Shown here: piece after piece, positions 1 through 10,690 of the stretch
How the letters are laid out: the number at the start of each line of letters is the position of its first letter
Position numbering within the stretch: position 1 is the stretch's first letter
From: Megalobrama amblycephala
Taxonomy: Eukaryota; Chordata; Actinopteri; Cypriniformes; Xenocyprididae
Length of the DNA: 64,000 bases
Assembly (NCBI RefSeq): GCF_018812025.1
Contig: NC_063045.1
Span: 57,736,957 to 57,800,956, forward strand
Direction: 5' to 3'
Translations under genes and position numbers: made by a program
The notes under the pieces: model-generated
The model's database searches: none
What the model was told of the DNA's origin: nothing
What the model saw: only the letters and a program-made list of their open reading frames with translations

Positions 1-837
1 GGGGAGAAGAGCCTTGGTGAGAGAGGTAAAGAAGAACCCAGAGATCACTGTGGCTGAGCTCCAGAGATGCTGTTGGGAGAAAGTTGTAGAAAGTCAACCA
101 TCACTGCAGCCCTCCACCAGTCGGGGCTTTATGGCAGAGTGGCCCGACGGAAGCCTCTCCTCAGTGCAAGACACATGAAAGCCTGCATGGAGTTTGCCAA
201 AAATCACCTGAAGGACTCCTAGATGGTGAGAAATAAGATTCTCTGGTCTGATGAGACCAAGATAAAACTTTTTGGCCTTAATTCTAAGCGGTATGTGTGG
301 AGAAAACCAGGCACTGCTCATTACCTGTCCAATACAGTCCCAACAGTGAAGCATGGTGGTGGCAGCATCATGCTGTGGGGGTGTTTTTCAGCTGCAGGGA
401 CGGGACGACTGGTTGCAATTGAGGGAAAGATGAATGCGGCCAAGTACAGGGATATCCTGGACGAAAACCTTCTCCAGAGTGCTCAGGACCTCAGACTGGG
501 CCGAAGGTTTACCTTCCAACAAGGCAATGACCCTAAGCACACAGCTAAAATAACGAAGGAGTGGCTTCACAACAACTCCATGACTGTTCTTGAATGGCCC
601 AGCCAGAGCCCTGACTTAAACCCAATTGAGCATCTCTGGAGACACCTAAAAATGGCTGTCCACCAACGTTTACCATCCAACCTGACAGAACTGGAGAGGA
701 TCTGCAAGGAGGAATGGCAGAGGATCCCCAAATCCAGGTGTGAAAAACTTGTTGCATCTTTCCCAAAAAGACTCATGGCTGTATTAGATCAAAAGGGTGC
801 TTCTACTAAATACCGAGCAAAGGGTCTGAATACTTAG
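1..837 (+). pseudogene. Broken Tc1-like transposase (DD34E family)
   Basis: The protein would bind the element's inverted repeats and cut and paste it at TA sites. The frame open from 223 gives 204 residues of the DDE domain: SDETKI holds the first catalytic Asp, and [11 protein letters not shown] holds the Glu. The second Asp normally sits in QQDNDPKH, 34 residues before that Glu, but here codon 523-525 is GGC, giving QQGNDPKH, so a catalytic residue is lost. The same frame continues upstream (GLYGRVARR, then AKNHLKDS) through an in-frame TAG at 220-222. A further frameshift lies near 65-85, where the frame reading VAELQR shifts to the one reading ESCRKSTI. The start codon is outside the window. 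The family call is secure. The copy is dead on three independent counts. Confidence 0.9.
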
Positions 838-1032
838 GACCATGTGATATTTCAGTTTTTCTTTTTTAATAAATCTGCAAAATGTCAACAATTCTGTGTT
901 TTTCTGTCAATATGGGGTGCTGTGTGTACATTACTGAGGAACAAAAATGAACTTAAATGATTTTAGCAAATGGCTGCAATATAACAAAGAGTGAAAAATT
1001 TAAGGGGGTCTGAATACTTTCCGTACCCACTG
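1..1032 (+). mobile_element. Tc1/mariner-like transposon, 3' portion
   Basis: This is the right-hand part of a Tc1-like element, and its left end lies outside the window. It contains the transposase remnant, an AATAAA at 868-873, and a terminal segment whose outermost bases read GGTACGGAAAG toward CAGTGGG on the reverse strand. It ends in CCACTG at 1032 followed by TA (1033-1034), as expected for TA-targeted insertion. With a stop, a frameshift and a lost catalytic Asp, it cannot move on its own. The boundary is read from the typical CAGTG end because the partner terminus is not visible. Confidence 0.88.
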
Positions 1033-1034
1033 TA

Positions 1035-1919
1035 TACTATTCTTACTCAAACTTTCTGGGGAAAATGTTTTTACATAAAAACTGAAAGAGTTGTCGGAAG
1101 CTTTATTGGTGGTGAAGTTCAACTTGTGGGACCGTGGTGTAGTTCGCTTACAGCCTTTAGCTTTTTACTTCTGGCGACTGCATTTAGGCTTCTAAATTCA
1201 TAAAAGTAGTGTTCATCTGTGAAAATTATATGGATGGACAAAACGTGCAAGTATTATAAAATTTGTTGATCACAGAGCTTGTTTTTTTTTTCTTCATGAT
1301 AATCCAAAAGCTTATGGAAAATCCTATTGGGATTTTGTCGACGGAACCAGTGTGATGCTAACTATTGGCCGACAAAGTGACGTCATACCTGCACCATTCT
1401 ATTTCGAAACAGTTATGACGTAACAAAGCCTTGTTTACTGAAATCACATGACTTTGGCAGTTTGAAACACGTTCTGAACCACTGATTCGTAACAGAAGCT
1501 TTGTAAAGGTTTCAATGCTTCATTAAGCAGTTTCAAAAGCGCCCACCACTACCTTAAATTCCAGCCATGAAATGTTAAAGTGTAACCTATTAAATTACCA
1601 TGAACTGCATAGGCCCAGCAATATGCAAAGTATTAAAATATATCTGATTTCAAATTAGCTTTGTATTTCTGTCCCGCCAACAAGCAAATACCTAATTTTC
1701 CATATTAATACAGGACACCAAAGAAAGAAACTCACAATATTTATTGTGTAAACATTCTGCAAACATTTTTTAACCACATATACAAAAACATGATGTTTCA
1801 CAACAGCAGTGCTTTTAAATAAAGGCCATTCGCTTGAACTCTATGAGATTTCTAGGTAAAAATGTTGTCCGTAAAGCACTGGAAGTGTCCGTAACCAGGT
1901 GTTTGGCAGAAAGGGAGGC
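1035..1919. other. Non-coding; possible 3' UTR of the RING-gene remnant at its right end
   Basis: I see no coding exon here. On the minus strand the stretch just past the RNF122-like stop (1919 down to about 1730) could be its 3' UTR, with an AATAAA on that strand at 1740-1745. The remainder is unrecognised AT-rich DNA. Confidence 0.4.
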
Positions 1920-2249
1920 TTAAAGCAACTCATCCAGCAAGTTTCCCGGGCTGTGTGTTTGTCCCAAAGCAGCGCTGATGGGGTTGTCGTTGCACATGGG
2001 ACATGAACATCTCACCTCCAGCCACTTCACCAAACACCTGGTAAGACAAAACATCTGAACCGCTATCCTGAAACTAGTCTGGCTGTTACAGTTCGGAGGC
2101 CCAGGCTGTGTTGAGCCTCTTTTCTTCAGTGGAATTAACATGATAAAAGGCAGCAGAGGGATTTACCTTTTGTGAAAGGAGTGTTGGCATGGTAACACTC
2201 CAAGCTCATCTTTTGTCCTGAAGTCCTCCAAAAAGACGGCATATGTTAA
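1920..2249 (-). pseudogene. rnf122: RNF122-like RING finger exons (decayed or partial)
   Basis: Two exons of a RING-H2 E3 ubiquitin ligase close to RNF122 (RNF24 is the near relative). The upstream exon is 2249-2167 (acceptor TTTCTCAG, donor GTAAAT) and reads LEDF, KDELGVLPCQHSFHK. The terminal exon is 2037-1920 (acceptor CTTACCAG) and reads CLVKWLEVRC, CPMC and ends LLDELL before TAA. The split codon AG/G joins in phase. Family members are small membrane-anchored ligases that bind E2 through the RING. Six zinc ligands remain (C, H-x2-H, C, C-x2-C), but the first pair, normally C-x2-C in CAVC, reads Y-x2-F. Loss of both ligands should abolish folding of that zinc site. No exon for the N-terminal membrane segment was found to the right, where it should be. 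The family is secure from the CLVKWLEVRC motif; pseudogene status is inferred. Confidence 0.72.
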
Positions 2250-3224
2250 CTGAGAAACACGAGAGGGAAAGTCGGAAGAGTTTCAAAACTTTCCAAATAG
2301 TCAAAAAGACAGAAAAGGTTTTACCCCATGTGTGTGTAACCATGTTGTTTCATCTTTAAATATGACCTGTAATGTAAAACAAAGTACATTTGTCTTTTGT
2401 TTTAAATGATAGTGCAACAAAAAGTATTCAGACACTTAAAAATGTCTGAATGTCATTGCATCAAATAAAAAAAAATCACAGCAAGTGTCATTTATTTGAA
2501 ACAGCACAAAGAATACATTTGACAAAGAGAAGTTTGTAAATAAGGTCAACAAGTAGGCTATTGAGTGGATGATGATTAAGGTGACGGTTTAAGATCAATT
2601 CCATGACTTTCCAGGTCTAGAAACCTTTTAAAATTCCCTCATATTATCCAGATTTTCCAAGACCATGGGAATTGTATATAATCCAAATAATTGTGTGTGG
2701 TATTTTCACACATTTCTTTTCAATTTCAGCATGTTTGCGCAAGAGAGAATTCTGGTTCTTAGGGAGCATTGACACGACAACAATAAACTAAAAACAGAAA
2801 AGTTTTTCATTTGCATTTTTCACATACAGACAAAACGATCCCCGTTCACATGGATCCACAAAAACGACTAAAAAAAGCTGTATTTTGCTGCCTGGCCAGT
2901 AGTTGGCAATGTCACTTTGTAAAGAAACACTACACGCCTATAGACTGAACATGAAATACGCATGCGCATGACATCTCTTTTTCACAAATTCATGTTTTTG
3001 TTGTTTACACGGAGATGATAACGGTATTGTTTTCAAAAACTTGCATTTGGGGCTGTTTACTCGACACCATTTTCAACTAAAAACAGAAACCTTTTATGCA
3101 TTTTGGCCATTCATTTTTGGGGCCTTAAAACAAACTTTTGAAAATGGGTCCAAGTTACTAAGTTATTGTACTAACTTTTGTACATGGATGTCTCAGTGAC
3201 AACTCATCTTTTTCCACAATTAAG
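2250..3224. other. Non-coding stretch between the two gene remnants
   Basis: No exon was recognised on either strand. It should contain upstream exons of the minus-strand RING gene or of the plus-strand ZMIZ2 gene, but neither is visible, so a rearrangement junction may lie here. AT-rich, with a repeated CTAAAAACAGAAA motif near 2786 and 3077. Confidence 0.35.
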
Positions 3225-3377
3225 AGGAACTTCAGTAGCGGTACCATCCCAGGAACTCCCGGCCTTAACGGCGAGGATGGCGTGGAACAGACGGCCATCA
3301 AGGTCTCGCTCAAGTGTCCGATCACCTTCCGGCACATCCAGCTTCCTGCCAGGGGCCACGACTGCAGACATATACAG
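3225..3377 (+). pseudogene. zmiz2: zmiz2 exon: start of SP-RING
   Basis: A 153-nt exon in phase 0-0, with acceptor CAATTAAG and donor GTGAGG. It reads [13 protein letters not shown], then [17 protein letters not shown] and LPARGHDC, the beginning of the SP-RING with its first zinc ligands. This exon alone shows no lesion. Confidence 0.88.
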
Positions 3378-3463
3378 GTGAGGAGGCCTACTAACTTAAG
3401 TTTGAATCACATGACACCATAAAGTGAGTTTCTGTGGTTAATAACGTCTTTGTTTGTCCATAG

Positions 3464-3489
3464 TGCTTTGACCTGGAATCGTACCTGCT
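3464..3489 (+). pseudogene. zmiz2: zmiz2 microexon (CFDLESYL) with lost donor
   Basis: After acceptor TTTGTCCATAG the sequence reads CFDLESYL. The family continues Q-LNCERG, with a donor expected after the Gln codon. Here the bases are CTGCTGTCATG, so the only nearby GT (3490) would leave two extra bases and shift the frame into the next exon. A small deletion at the exon end is the simplest reading. The exact end is uncertain. Confidence 0.7.
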
Positions 3490-3680
3490 GTCATGTGATG
3501 TGATGGTGTATTGATTCAACACTGTTGCTTTAAATCTGAGCGAAGAGAAGCACCTGGGGGTGTGTCTTAAAAAAGGAACGTTCGGGGTCATGATGTGGAC
3601 TGGGTGATGCATTGCTAGTTGTTAATAAAGAAGTGTTCATCTGCAGGAATTGCCTTTTTGCGGTCATTTTACACCTGCAG

Positions 3681-3721
3681 CTCAACTGTGAGAGAGGAAC
3701 TTGGCGTTGTCCTGTGTGCAA
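3681..3721 (+). pseudogene. zmiz2: zmiz2 exon: SP-RING core
   Basis: Acceptor TTTTACACCTGCAG, donor GTAAGA. Reads LNCERGTWRCPVC plus two bases, giving the later zinc ligands (C and C-x2-C). The open codon AA joins in phase with the next exon. Confidence 0.82.
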
Positions 3722-4208
3722 GTAAGAACTGTGTTCTTCTCATTTGCTTTCTGTCTTCATTTTTGTTATTTTAAAACTAAGAAAATGATTAGGGATTCAC
3801 GATATAACCATACCGTAGCAGTTATTTGCCGATATTACAGGAATTTTCGGGAATAGATGACACTGGATTTATAATTGTGTATGCATACCTTTGTCACCTT
3901 TATCATCATACAAAACTCACTAAAAGTTATTAAAAACTCTAAATTTAATAACAGTGCTAAATCTAATGTTTAACAAATCTCAGAATGAATATCCTTTTTT
4001 TTTTTGTACTATATATTATAATGTTTTTTTTTTATGATTTGAGTTTTTATTAGTTTTTATGTTATATTTAATTGTTATATTTATCTGGACAAAATATTAT
4101 AGAACTTTAATATTTATTTTAACAAATATTTATTAATATTATTGTATTTATAATAATATTAGGATATGATTTAATTAATCTAAAAAAACAAGAAATATTT
4201 TACTTTAA

Positions 4209-4239
<31 letters not shown>

Positions 4240-4333
4240 GGCCATAACATGAAAATAGTTATTGGCTTATTGGCCTTTATAATACTAAAAATGGGATTCA
4301 CATGGTATATAGCTGACATATTGTTCTTTGCAG

Positions 4334-4395
4334 TAAAACAGCTCTTCTGGAGGGGCTAGAAGTGGACCAGTACATGTTCTAATCTACATCCAGAA
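4334..4395 (+). pseudogene. zmiz2: zmiz2 exon with 7-nt frameshifting deletion
   Basis: Acceptor TTCTTTGCAG, donor GTAAGT. The entry frame reads KTALLEGLEVDQYM and then hits TAA at 4380-4382. Read back from the donor, the sequence gives L-I-Y-I-Q plus two bases, which is the correct family ending in a different frame. The spacing implies loss of about 7 nt after ATG at 4374-4376. Confidence 0.82.
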
Positions 4396-4875
4396 GTAAG
4401 TTTCTTTGCAATAATGTAACCTCTGTAGCATCTAAACTGTGATTGGACAATACAAATATCCTAAATTATACTACTATCAGTTGTAATCTTCCAGTCCATG
4501 GACCGTACATGGACTGTTCACTGACCATGTGACATGTGTTGCACACAAAAATGGCAAAAGCTGGGTGAAATTGGCCTATCCAGTATGATTGGCTGGCATC
4601 TACCCAATTGCCCAGAGTCAGAGTGCACAGATTGTTGTTTAGAAATTCCCAGGCTGTTTTAATGAGCATTTCCAAGGAAGCCGCATTTTCCAGAATTTTG
4701 TGAGGTTCATGGCATTAGTATCGCCAGTATTGTCCAGCTGTGCTCCATCAAAGGTGGTCAGTTGATTTATGTGGTGGTCAGACACCCACTTCCTGTCTAA
4801 TTTTAAACTTCTTTGCCAAAATAAGCTGCGGTTTGTTCTTAATTTTTAGTTTTTAACTTTCTTTCTTGTGTTTAG

Positions 4876-5722
4876 TTCGGATTATGAGGAGATCACCATT
4901 GATCCGGTGTGTAGCTGGAAGCCAGTCCCGGTGAAACCAGACCTGCACATTAAAGAGGACCCAGACGGCCCTGCCCTAAAACGCTGTCGCACCCTGAGCC
5001 CTAGTCATATGATCTTGCCCAGCGTCATGGAGATGATTGTATCCCTGCGTTCCATTCGGAAGGGCTCATCCCTATGCCCTAATCCCTTCAAAAGGTTTAC
5101 CCTCCGGAGTGAGAGCTTCGCAGGGATGAAGGGTGTAGGGGTAAAAAAAAAAAAAAAACTCTTCTTTTGGAACGCACTTCTGCGTCATCTTAACGAGACA
5201 ATCAAAGAGGAGTAAAAATTGTTCAAGCTGCGCCATTTGTTTAGCGTTAGTTTATTTATTTATTTATTTATTTTAGTTTTATCACATGTAGGCTATATTG
5301 TGTCTATGTATTTTAAACATTTGAATGGACTGAAAAAGGGAGCTGTAAAGTATTTTTGTTGAAGTACAATGTCGTTTTGACCATAATAATGTACCAAATC
5401 TAACTCGTATAAATATTACAGTAGTATAGAAAAATACAATATATACATGTTATATACATATATCCTGTACCCATTCTGTGACGTCAAATAACTTCCCTGT
5501 GCAAAGGATCATGGGGGCCCGAAGTGTCCATCAGTTGTACCCTTCGAAATCCTTCATTCCGCAGGCCCTTTGAAGTGGCCAGGATTATTTTAACTCCGAA
5601 ATGTCCTTCGGAGGGCGATATATCCTGTTTGGAACGCACTGCAGCTCTGGGCCCGGCCTCCTTGCCCTACCAGTCTCTGCCACAAGGTGGCAGCAGCAGC
5701 ACACCTGATTAACTCAGCCAAG
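4876..5722 (+). pseudogene. zmiz2: zmiz2 exon split by a MITE and closed by a nonsense codon
   Basis: Acceptor CTTGTGTTTAG. Left half (4876-5039): [35 protein letters not shown], ending MEMI. A 595-bp MITE follows. The right half resumes AALGPASLPYQSLPQ at 5641 and reaches TAA at 5710-5712. The surrounding codons (PD-stop-LSQ) suggest Tyr changed to stop, because the phase after it fits the next exon through donor GTAGTT at 5723. Confidence 0.84.
5045..5639 (+). mobile_element. TGCGTTCC-type MITE, copy 1 (in zmiz2 exon)
   Basis: A non-autonomous DNA element with short inverted ends (TGCGTTCCA left, TGGAACGCA right). It shares its body with copies at 36014-37740 (reversed) and 46519-47151. 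The flanks TGTATCC and TGCAGCT could be a decayed 7-bp target duplication. Small ORFs inside (4868-5215, 5524-5712) are zmiz2 exon joined to MITE sequence, not separate genes. Superfamily not assigned. Confidence 0.8.
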
Positions 5723-5903
5723 GTAGTTGTCTCATCTGATTGTAAAGGCTTCAAAGGGACCACAAAAGCATTTATGTGCTTATGAAAATGTTTCAGTAAG
5801 CATCTTATAAGTGAATACTCTGCTTTGGAGTCATAATAGATTTAGATGAAGTACATTTTGACCTCCAGTTGATTTATTGTTGCATATCTTTCAAGTGGCT
5901 CAG

Positions 5904-6064
5904 GCTACTCTAACCAACCAGGCTTTTCAGACTTTCCCAATGCCCCCGGCACACCGACCCTTGGGGAGTTTGCCTCCGGGCCACCCCCACTGTCATACCA
6001 GCCTGACCTGCCGAGTGGGCTCCTTACTCCTGAAAAACCTGTGGGACACCCGATGTCAGGACAG
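5904..6064 (+). pseudogene. zmiz2: zmiz2 exon: Pro-rich C-terminal segment
   Basis: Acceptor TGGCTCAG, donor GTGGGT. Reads GYSNQPGFSDFPNAPG then TPTLGEFASGPPPLSYQ and LLTPEKPVGHP. Its phase matches the previous exon once the stop there is ignored. No internal lesion was seen. Confidence 0.82.
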
Positions 6065-7948
6065 GTGGGTTTGCCTGTAAATATAATTTTACCACAAGGG
6101 ATTGATAAAGTCTGTCTATCCGTCTGTCAGTCCTTCTGTCTGTCTGTCTATCTGTCTGTCTATCTATCTGTCTAGCTATCCATCTGTCTGTCTGTTTGTC
6201 TGTCCATCTATTAGAGGTCGAACAATTGATCGGTTTTATCAAATAATCGGCACTGATAACTGATTGCTGGAACAATTGGCAAAAATCCATACCGATATTT
6301 TTTGTTGGTTGCGTCTGTTGCTGGAGTGGCTGAGAATGGTTCGCTGTCATTATACAGTATGAGAGCGACCTCTAGAGGCGAAATAAAAACTATCACAGAG
6401 GCTTCGTGGAGTTTGTTTTGACAAAATAGAGGATGGATAAGTCCTATTGGCTGAATTAGAAGAACAACATATATTTGTTACAAGTTGAATTTATGTTCAT
6501 AAAAAAGATGACACAGAGTGTGACATCATATCACAACCGTTGCAGTGTCCGTAGACATTTCACATGCTCAAAATCTAGTGTGATCATGGCTTAACTCTAA
6601 GTTTAAACCATTCCACAGATTTTCCCCCCGAAATCAGTGCAAAAATATTCCATTCAGGCCTTGTGATTACTTGAAAGGTTCACTGATTCAGATTTTCATT
6701 GCAGCAAACAGTTAAAATAGGAATATATTATAGAAAAATAACCACCCATTTCTGCTTTCAAATCAGAAAATTAGAATCTAATTTAATCCTGCGATAATGC
6801 AGACCTACTTTTAACTAGTTTATAGGCAGGGCCTAAAAACCAACACTTGTGTGTAAAAATCGGTGTTGGGGAGTATATGAAACTGTCAGTCGCCAGTTGG
6901 CCTGTAACGTTATGAATTCTAGCAATGCAATGTAGTGAGAACGTGAACAACGCTCAGGACAGTTGACGGGCCAGTGCTGCATTTTCACTAAAGTTTAAGC
7001 CTTGCCCATTGGAATATATTTAAGCAGAAGATGATGCGAAAGGGAATTCGCTGTGTGGGTGTGAGCAAAAACACACCATTTTTGTATGCCCCTTTAAATG
7101 CAAATGATGTGCTGCTCCCGGCCTGCTCCCCAAAAGAGGGCAGAGCTTTAACAGCTCGTGCTTCGGTTGTTTAACAACAACAAAGCTGGAGAATCTCACG
7201 CAGCGAAAACAAGGATTGTCAGTAACGGTGTTCAGCCTTACATTGTTCAAACGTCAGACACTGATGGAGAGACTCAGGAAGAAGTTACAACTTTTAGAAT
7301 GAAACTGGACGTTTCTGAATGGTTAGTGGATAAATTTATGTAGTTGCTGTGGAGTTGATTCAACTAGCATGTGCCGTCATGTTAATCTTTTGTGCAAATC
7401 CAGCATTGAATTGACCCTCGTTTGTGAAGCAGTCCGGTGTAAAATGATGACATGGCAACAACACTCTACTACAACAACTACGCAGTTCTTGTTGTGTTCT
7501 CAGGGGCAGGGTTTATGTAAATATTAGTGATGTCACCAACCCAGGAAGAAGCTCGTTGTAGTCCCTACCAGCCGTTAGTCCATGCTCAAACAGCAACTCT
7601 ACACACTAAAGTTAAAAAAAGTGAAATCATAATGAACCACCCCTTTAAAGTGACAACAGTCTAATAAACCTGCTGCTGTCTGTGCCTCTATTGTTAATCA
7701 AACAACAAAAGACATATGAATTTTTACTTATATCTAAAATGTTTGTGTCATAACTGCCTGTTTTAGCAAAAATAGTTTCATTGCTGGTAAATTTTCTTAA
7801 GTCACCGGCCATTGGCGAGTGTGGCAAAACAGTTTTAGGTCCTAACTATGTTGTATTTATCATTACGATTATAAACTGAGAGTTTTGAGTGTCCTTGGTA
7901 TTTCCATAGGCCGATTCTTAACCCCAGACTTCCCTTTTTGTTTTCCAG
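6065..7948. other. zmiz2 intron or degraded region without a recognised exon
   Basis: Holds a TCTG/TATC microsatellite (about 6109-6205) and AT-rich DNA that looks like old interspersed repeats (6210-6400 and roughly 6850-7650), which I could not delimit. One or more Pro-rich exons of ZMIZ2 are expected here and were not found. Confidence 0.4.
6109..6205 (+). repeat. Imperfect (TCTG/TATC)n microsatellite
   Basis: Tetranucleotide array of TCTG and TATC units. The reading frames through it are artefacts of the repeat. Confidence 0.85.
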
Positions 7949-8019
7949 CTTCTCCCAGAGCTGACGAACCCAGATGAGCTGCTGTCCTACTTGGGTCCTC
8001 CCGACCTTCCCAACAACAG
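7949..8019 (+). pseudogene. zmiz2: zmiz2 last exon, left half
   Basis: Acceptor CTTTTTGTTTTCCAG, then [20 protein letters not shown] and PNN plus two bases. This is the acidic C-terminal motif of ZMIZ proteins. It is cut at 8019 by the LTR element; the last five bases AACAG (8015-8019) recur at 15814-15818. Confidence 0.88.
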
Positions 8020-9072
8020 TGTTACGTCCCTCGTTAATTAGATGTAGTTTGTCTAGGAATATTATCAGACATAACAAAATAGTGGCAATGTGTGTATAAT
8101 GGCAGCAACAGGATGGCAAAAAGAAAAGGGACAGACAAACCAGCAATTTCGTTGCAAAGGTTTAATTTCAGTAAATATAAGTGAAGTAATATAATAATAA
8201 AGTAGTAAAGTAGATATTTACAATATATACAACGTAACAAGAATAAACAAACAGCAAAAGATCTGGTGGAGAGGAAGGAGTGAGAGAGTGGAGCTTAAAT
8301 CAAAGAACTAAATATAACAAAAAAAAACTAACTAAAGTTAAAGAACTAAACTAACTAACAAAAGAAAATGCAGAAAGAAACATCTTCAACGTTCAAGACG
8401 CTATAACTAAACCACACTGTCTAACCAAACAAAATATACAAAAATAGCACCACTCTTTAAGGCTAGTGTGTCTAATACATATTTGCTTCTGCGTGTGTAA
8501 ATGTAGGTCGCGACCTGCTTACCTGACTCGCAACCTCTCCAGCCAGTCTACATAGCTTTAAAACAGGATATGAGATGAAGGTTTCACGGGTCAGCTTTGA
8601 ACCGGAACATGAGATGAAGGTTCCACGAGTACAGCGGTCATAAACAATCGGCATCTTAAATCAAGCATGTATCGAACACACGAGCACAAACAAACAAACA
8701 AACAAACAAACAAACAAACACGCCCAACACAAGAGAAACTGACCCAACTGCAAGATAATAACAGCAGTAGCGTCCCAAACTCTGATCAGTCTCTCAGACT
8801 GGTCTCTCGAACGAGAAAACCATCCTCACAGAGCGTGTCCTATCTCCCCAGCCCAGAGTCTGTTTTCGAGCTGCCGCCATTGAAGTTTTAAGCTGCTCAC
8901 AAGCCGCTCCGTATCCAGCGATTGGTAGCGCGATCCCTGACGTCAGACCCTTACGCCAGCAGATTGACAGACGGATCGCCCAATCAGAAGTCACACCTGA
9001 AATGGAGTACAGACATGCACACATATGCAGCGACATGAAAAAAAACAATTACATAGCGCAGCGTACGTAACA
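8020..9072 (-). repeat. 3' LTR of the Gmr1-like element
   Basis: 1053 bp, TG...CA bounded. Differs from the other LTR mainly by a longer CAAA microsatellite (8687-8718) and a few small indels or substitutions. Confidence 0.93.
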
Positions 9073-9090
9073 CTCTCCCCCTTAAAACTT
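9073..9090 (-). promoter_or_regulatory. Polypurine tract of the Gmr1-like element
   Basis: On the minus strand AAGGGGGAGAG directly precedes the TGTTACG start of the 3' LTR, the expected place for plus-strand priming. Confidence 0.8.
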
Positions 9091-9104
9091 AACATAAAGC
9101 AGCT

Positions 9105-10690
9105 TCATACTCTAGATAAAGTATCAGCAATGATATTTTCTGAACCCTTTTTATGCTTTATGATCAAGTTATAATTCTGCACAATCAACGACCAACGCAT
9201 AAGACGTTGATTGTGATTGTACATTCTAAACAAGAACACCAAGGGATTGTGATCCGTGTACACAGTAACAGGCAGAACAGATGAACCAACATAAACCTCA
9301 AAAAACTGTAAGGCCAGAATCAAACCTAAAGCTTCCTTCTCAATGGTAGAATAATTTCGCTGATGTCGGTTGAATTTGAGAGAAGTAACAAATTGGATGC
9401 TCAAAACCAACGTCATCTTCCTGGAGAAGAACAGCTCCCATGCCTACAGCACTAGCATCCACTTCCAATTTAAAAGCACGTGTAAAATCTGGGGCAGCGA
9501 GAACAGGTGCACTAGTTAGCAACAACTTTGCACTGTCAAAAGCATGCTGACACGCATCACTCCAAATAAAAGCATTTGATGGGCTTAAACTGGTCAAAGG
9601 ATGTACTACAGTTGAGAAATTTCGGCAGAAACTTCTGTAGTAACCAGCCATTCCCAAAAACCGACGTACTGGAACTGGAAAGTCAGCAATAGCAGATACT
9701 TTGGCACTAACAGGACGGACTTGACCTTGACCTACTTCTTTGCCCAAGTAAGTAATCGTTGCTTTACCAAATTCACACTTGGCTAAATTAATTGTCAAGG
9801 AAGCATCAGCTAACCTTTTAAAAACTGTCCGAAGAGCAGTCAAATGCGCAGACCAATCAGACGAATAGATAACTAAATCATCTAAGTATGCATTACAGTT
9901 TTGAATTCCTGACAGTACAATGTTTACGAGGCGCTGAAATGTGGCGGGAGCATTTCGCAGCCCGAACGCCATAACCCGGTACTGTAGGAAGTTATCCGGA
10001 GTAACGAAAGCTGAAATTTCCGCAGCTCGAGCGGTCAATGGCACTTGCCAATACCCTTTCAGCAAATCTAGTTTCGTCACAAACTTAGCAGAACCCAAGT
10101 TATCTATACAGTCTTCCATTCTAGGAAGAGGATAGCTATCTGGCACAGTCACAGAATTTACTTTTCGATAATCTGTGCAAAACCGAAATGTGCCATCAGA
10201 TTTCGGTACAAGAAGACAAGGTGAACTCCACGGACTGTAGCTGGGTTCAGCCAAGTTGTTTTTTAACAAGTAATCCACCTCAGACTTCATCACAGAACGC
10301 TTGATATTGTTCACTCTATAAGCATGTTGTTTAATAGAAGAACTGCACGTCACTTGGATATCATGCTGTAACACATTAGTTCGAGTCGGCACATCACCAA
10401 ACAACATAGGAAAATCTCGAATTAGTTTCATAATATCCTGTTTCTGTGACTCACGCAAATTATCAAGGTTTTCTGGCAAGCTTTTCAAAACTTCAGAATT
10501 TGAAAGTCTACCACACGTTGAAAAATCATTACGAAGTGTAACACCATCGTCAGTATAACACTCACCAGGAGATGGCAGCAGAACCTCATCATTCACTGCA
10601 GTGGAGTCAGGCACAGCAATAGCAGCAACGGCTAAAACCTCAGTAGGAACAGCGACTGGCTTTTCTTGTTCCTCCAAACAATTTCTCAGG
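9105..10690 (-). pseudogene. Reverse transcriptase-RNase H part of pol (Gmr1-like)
   Basis: Synthesises and processes the element's DNA. The main frame (9340-10677, first codon TTG so not a true start) has the reverse transcriptase motifs: FRFCTDYRKVN, LDLLKGYWQVPL, FGLRNAPATFQRL and the catalytic box YLDD (residues 264-267), then FLGMAGYYRSF. RNase H begins FKLEVDAS and continues in a second frame (9105-9416) with YSTIEKEALG and VYTDHNP, after a one-base shift near 9400. A few residues before RRFLGM seem deleted in frame. It lies downstream of integrase, unlike ordinary Gypsy elements, and ends just before the polypurine tract. Confidence 0.88.

Noticed and set aside
3225..8019. Functional zmiz2 gene with the LTR element acting as a new 3' end
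   Set aside because: Frameshift and stop upstream of the insertion would already truncate the protein.
8020..9072. Solo LTR
   Set aside because: The matching LTR at 14104-15813, the intervening coding domains and the shared AACAG show one complete element.
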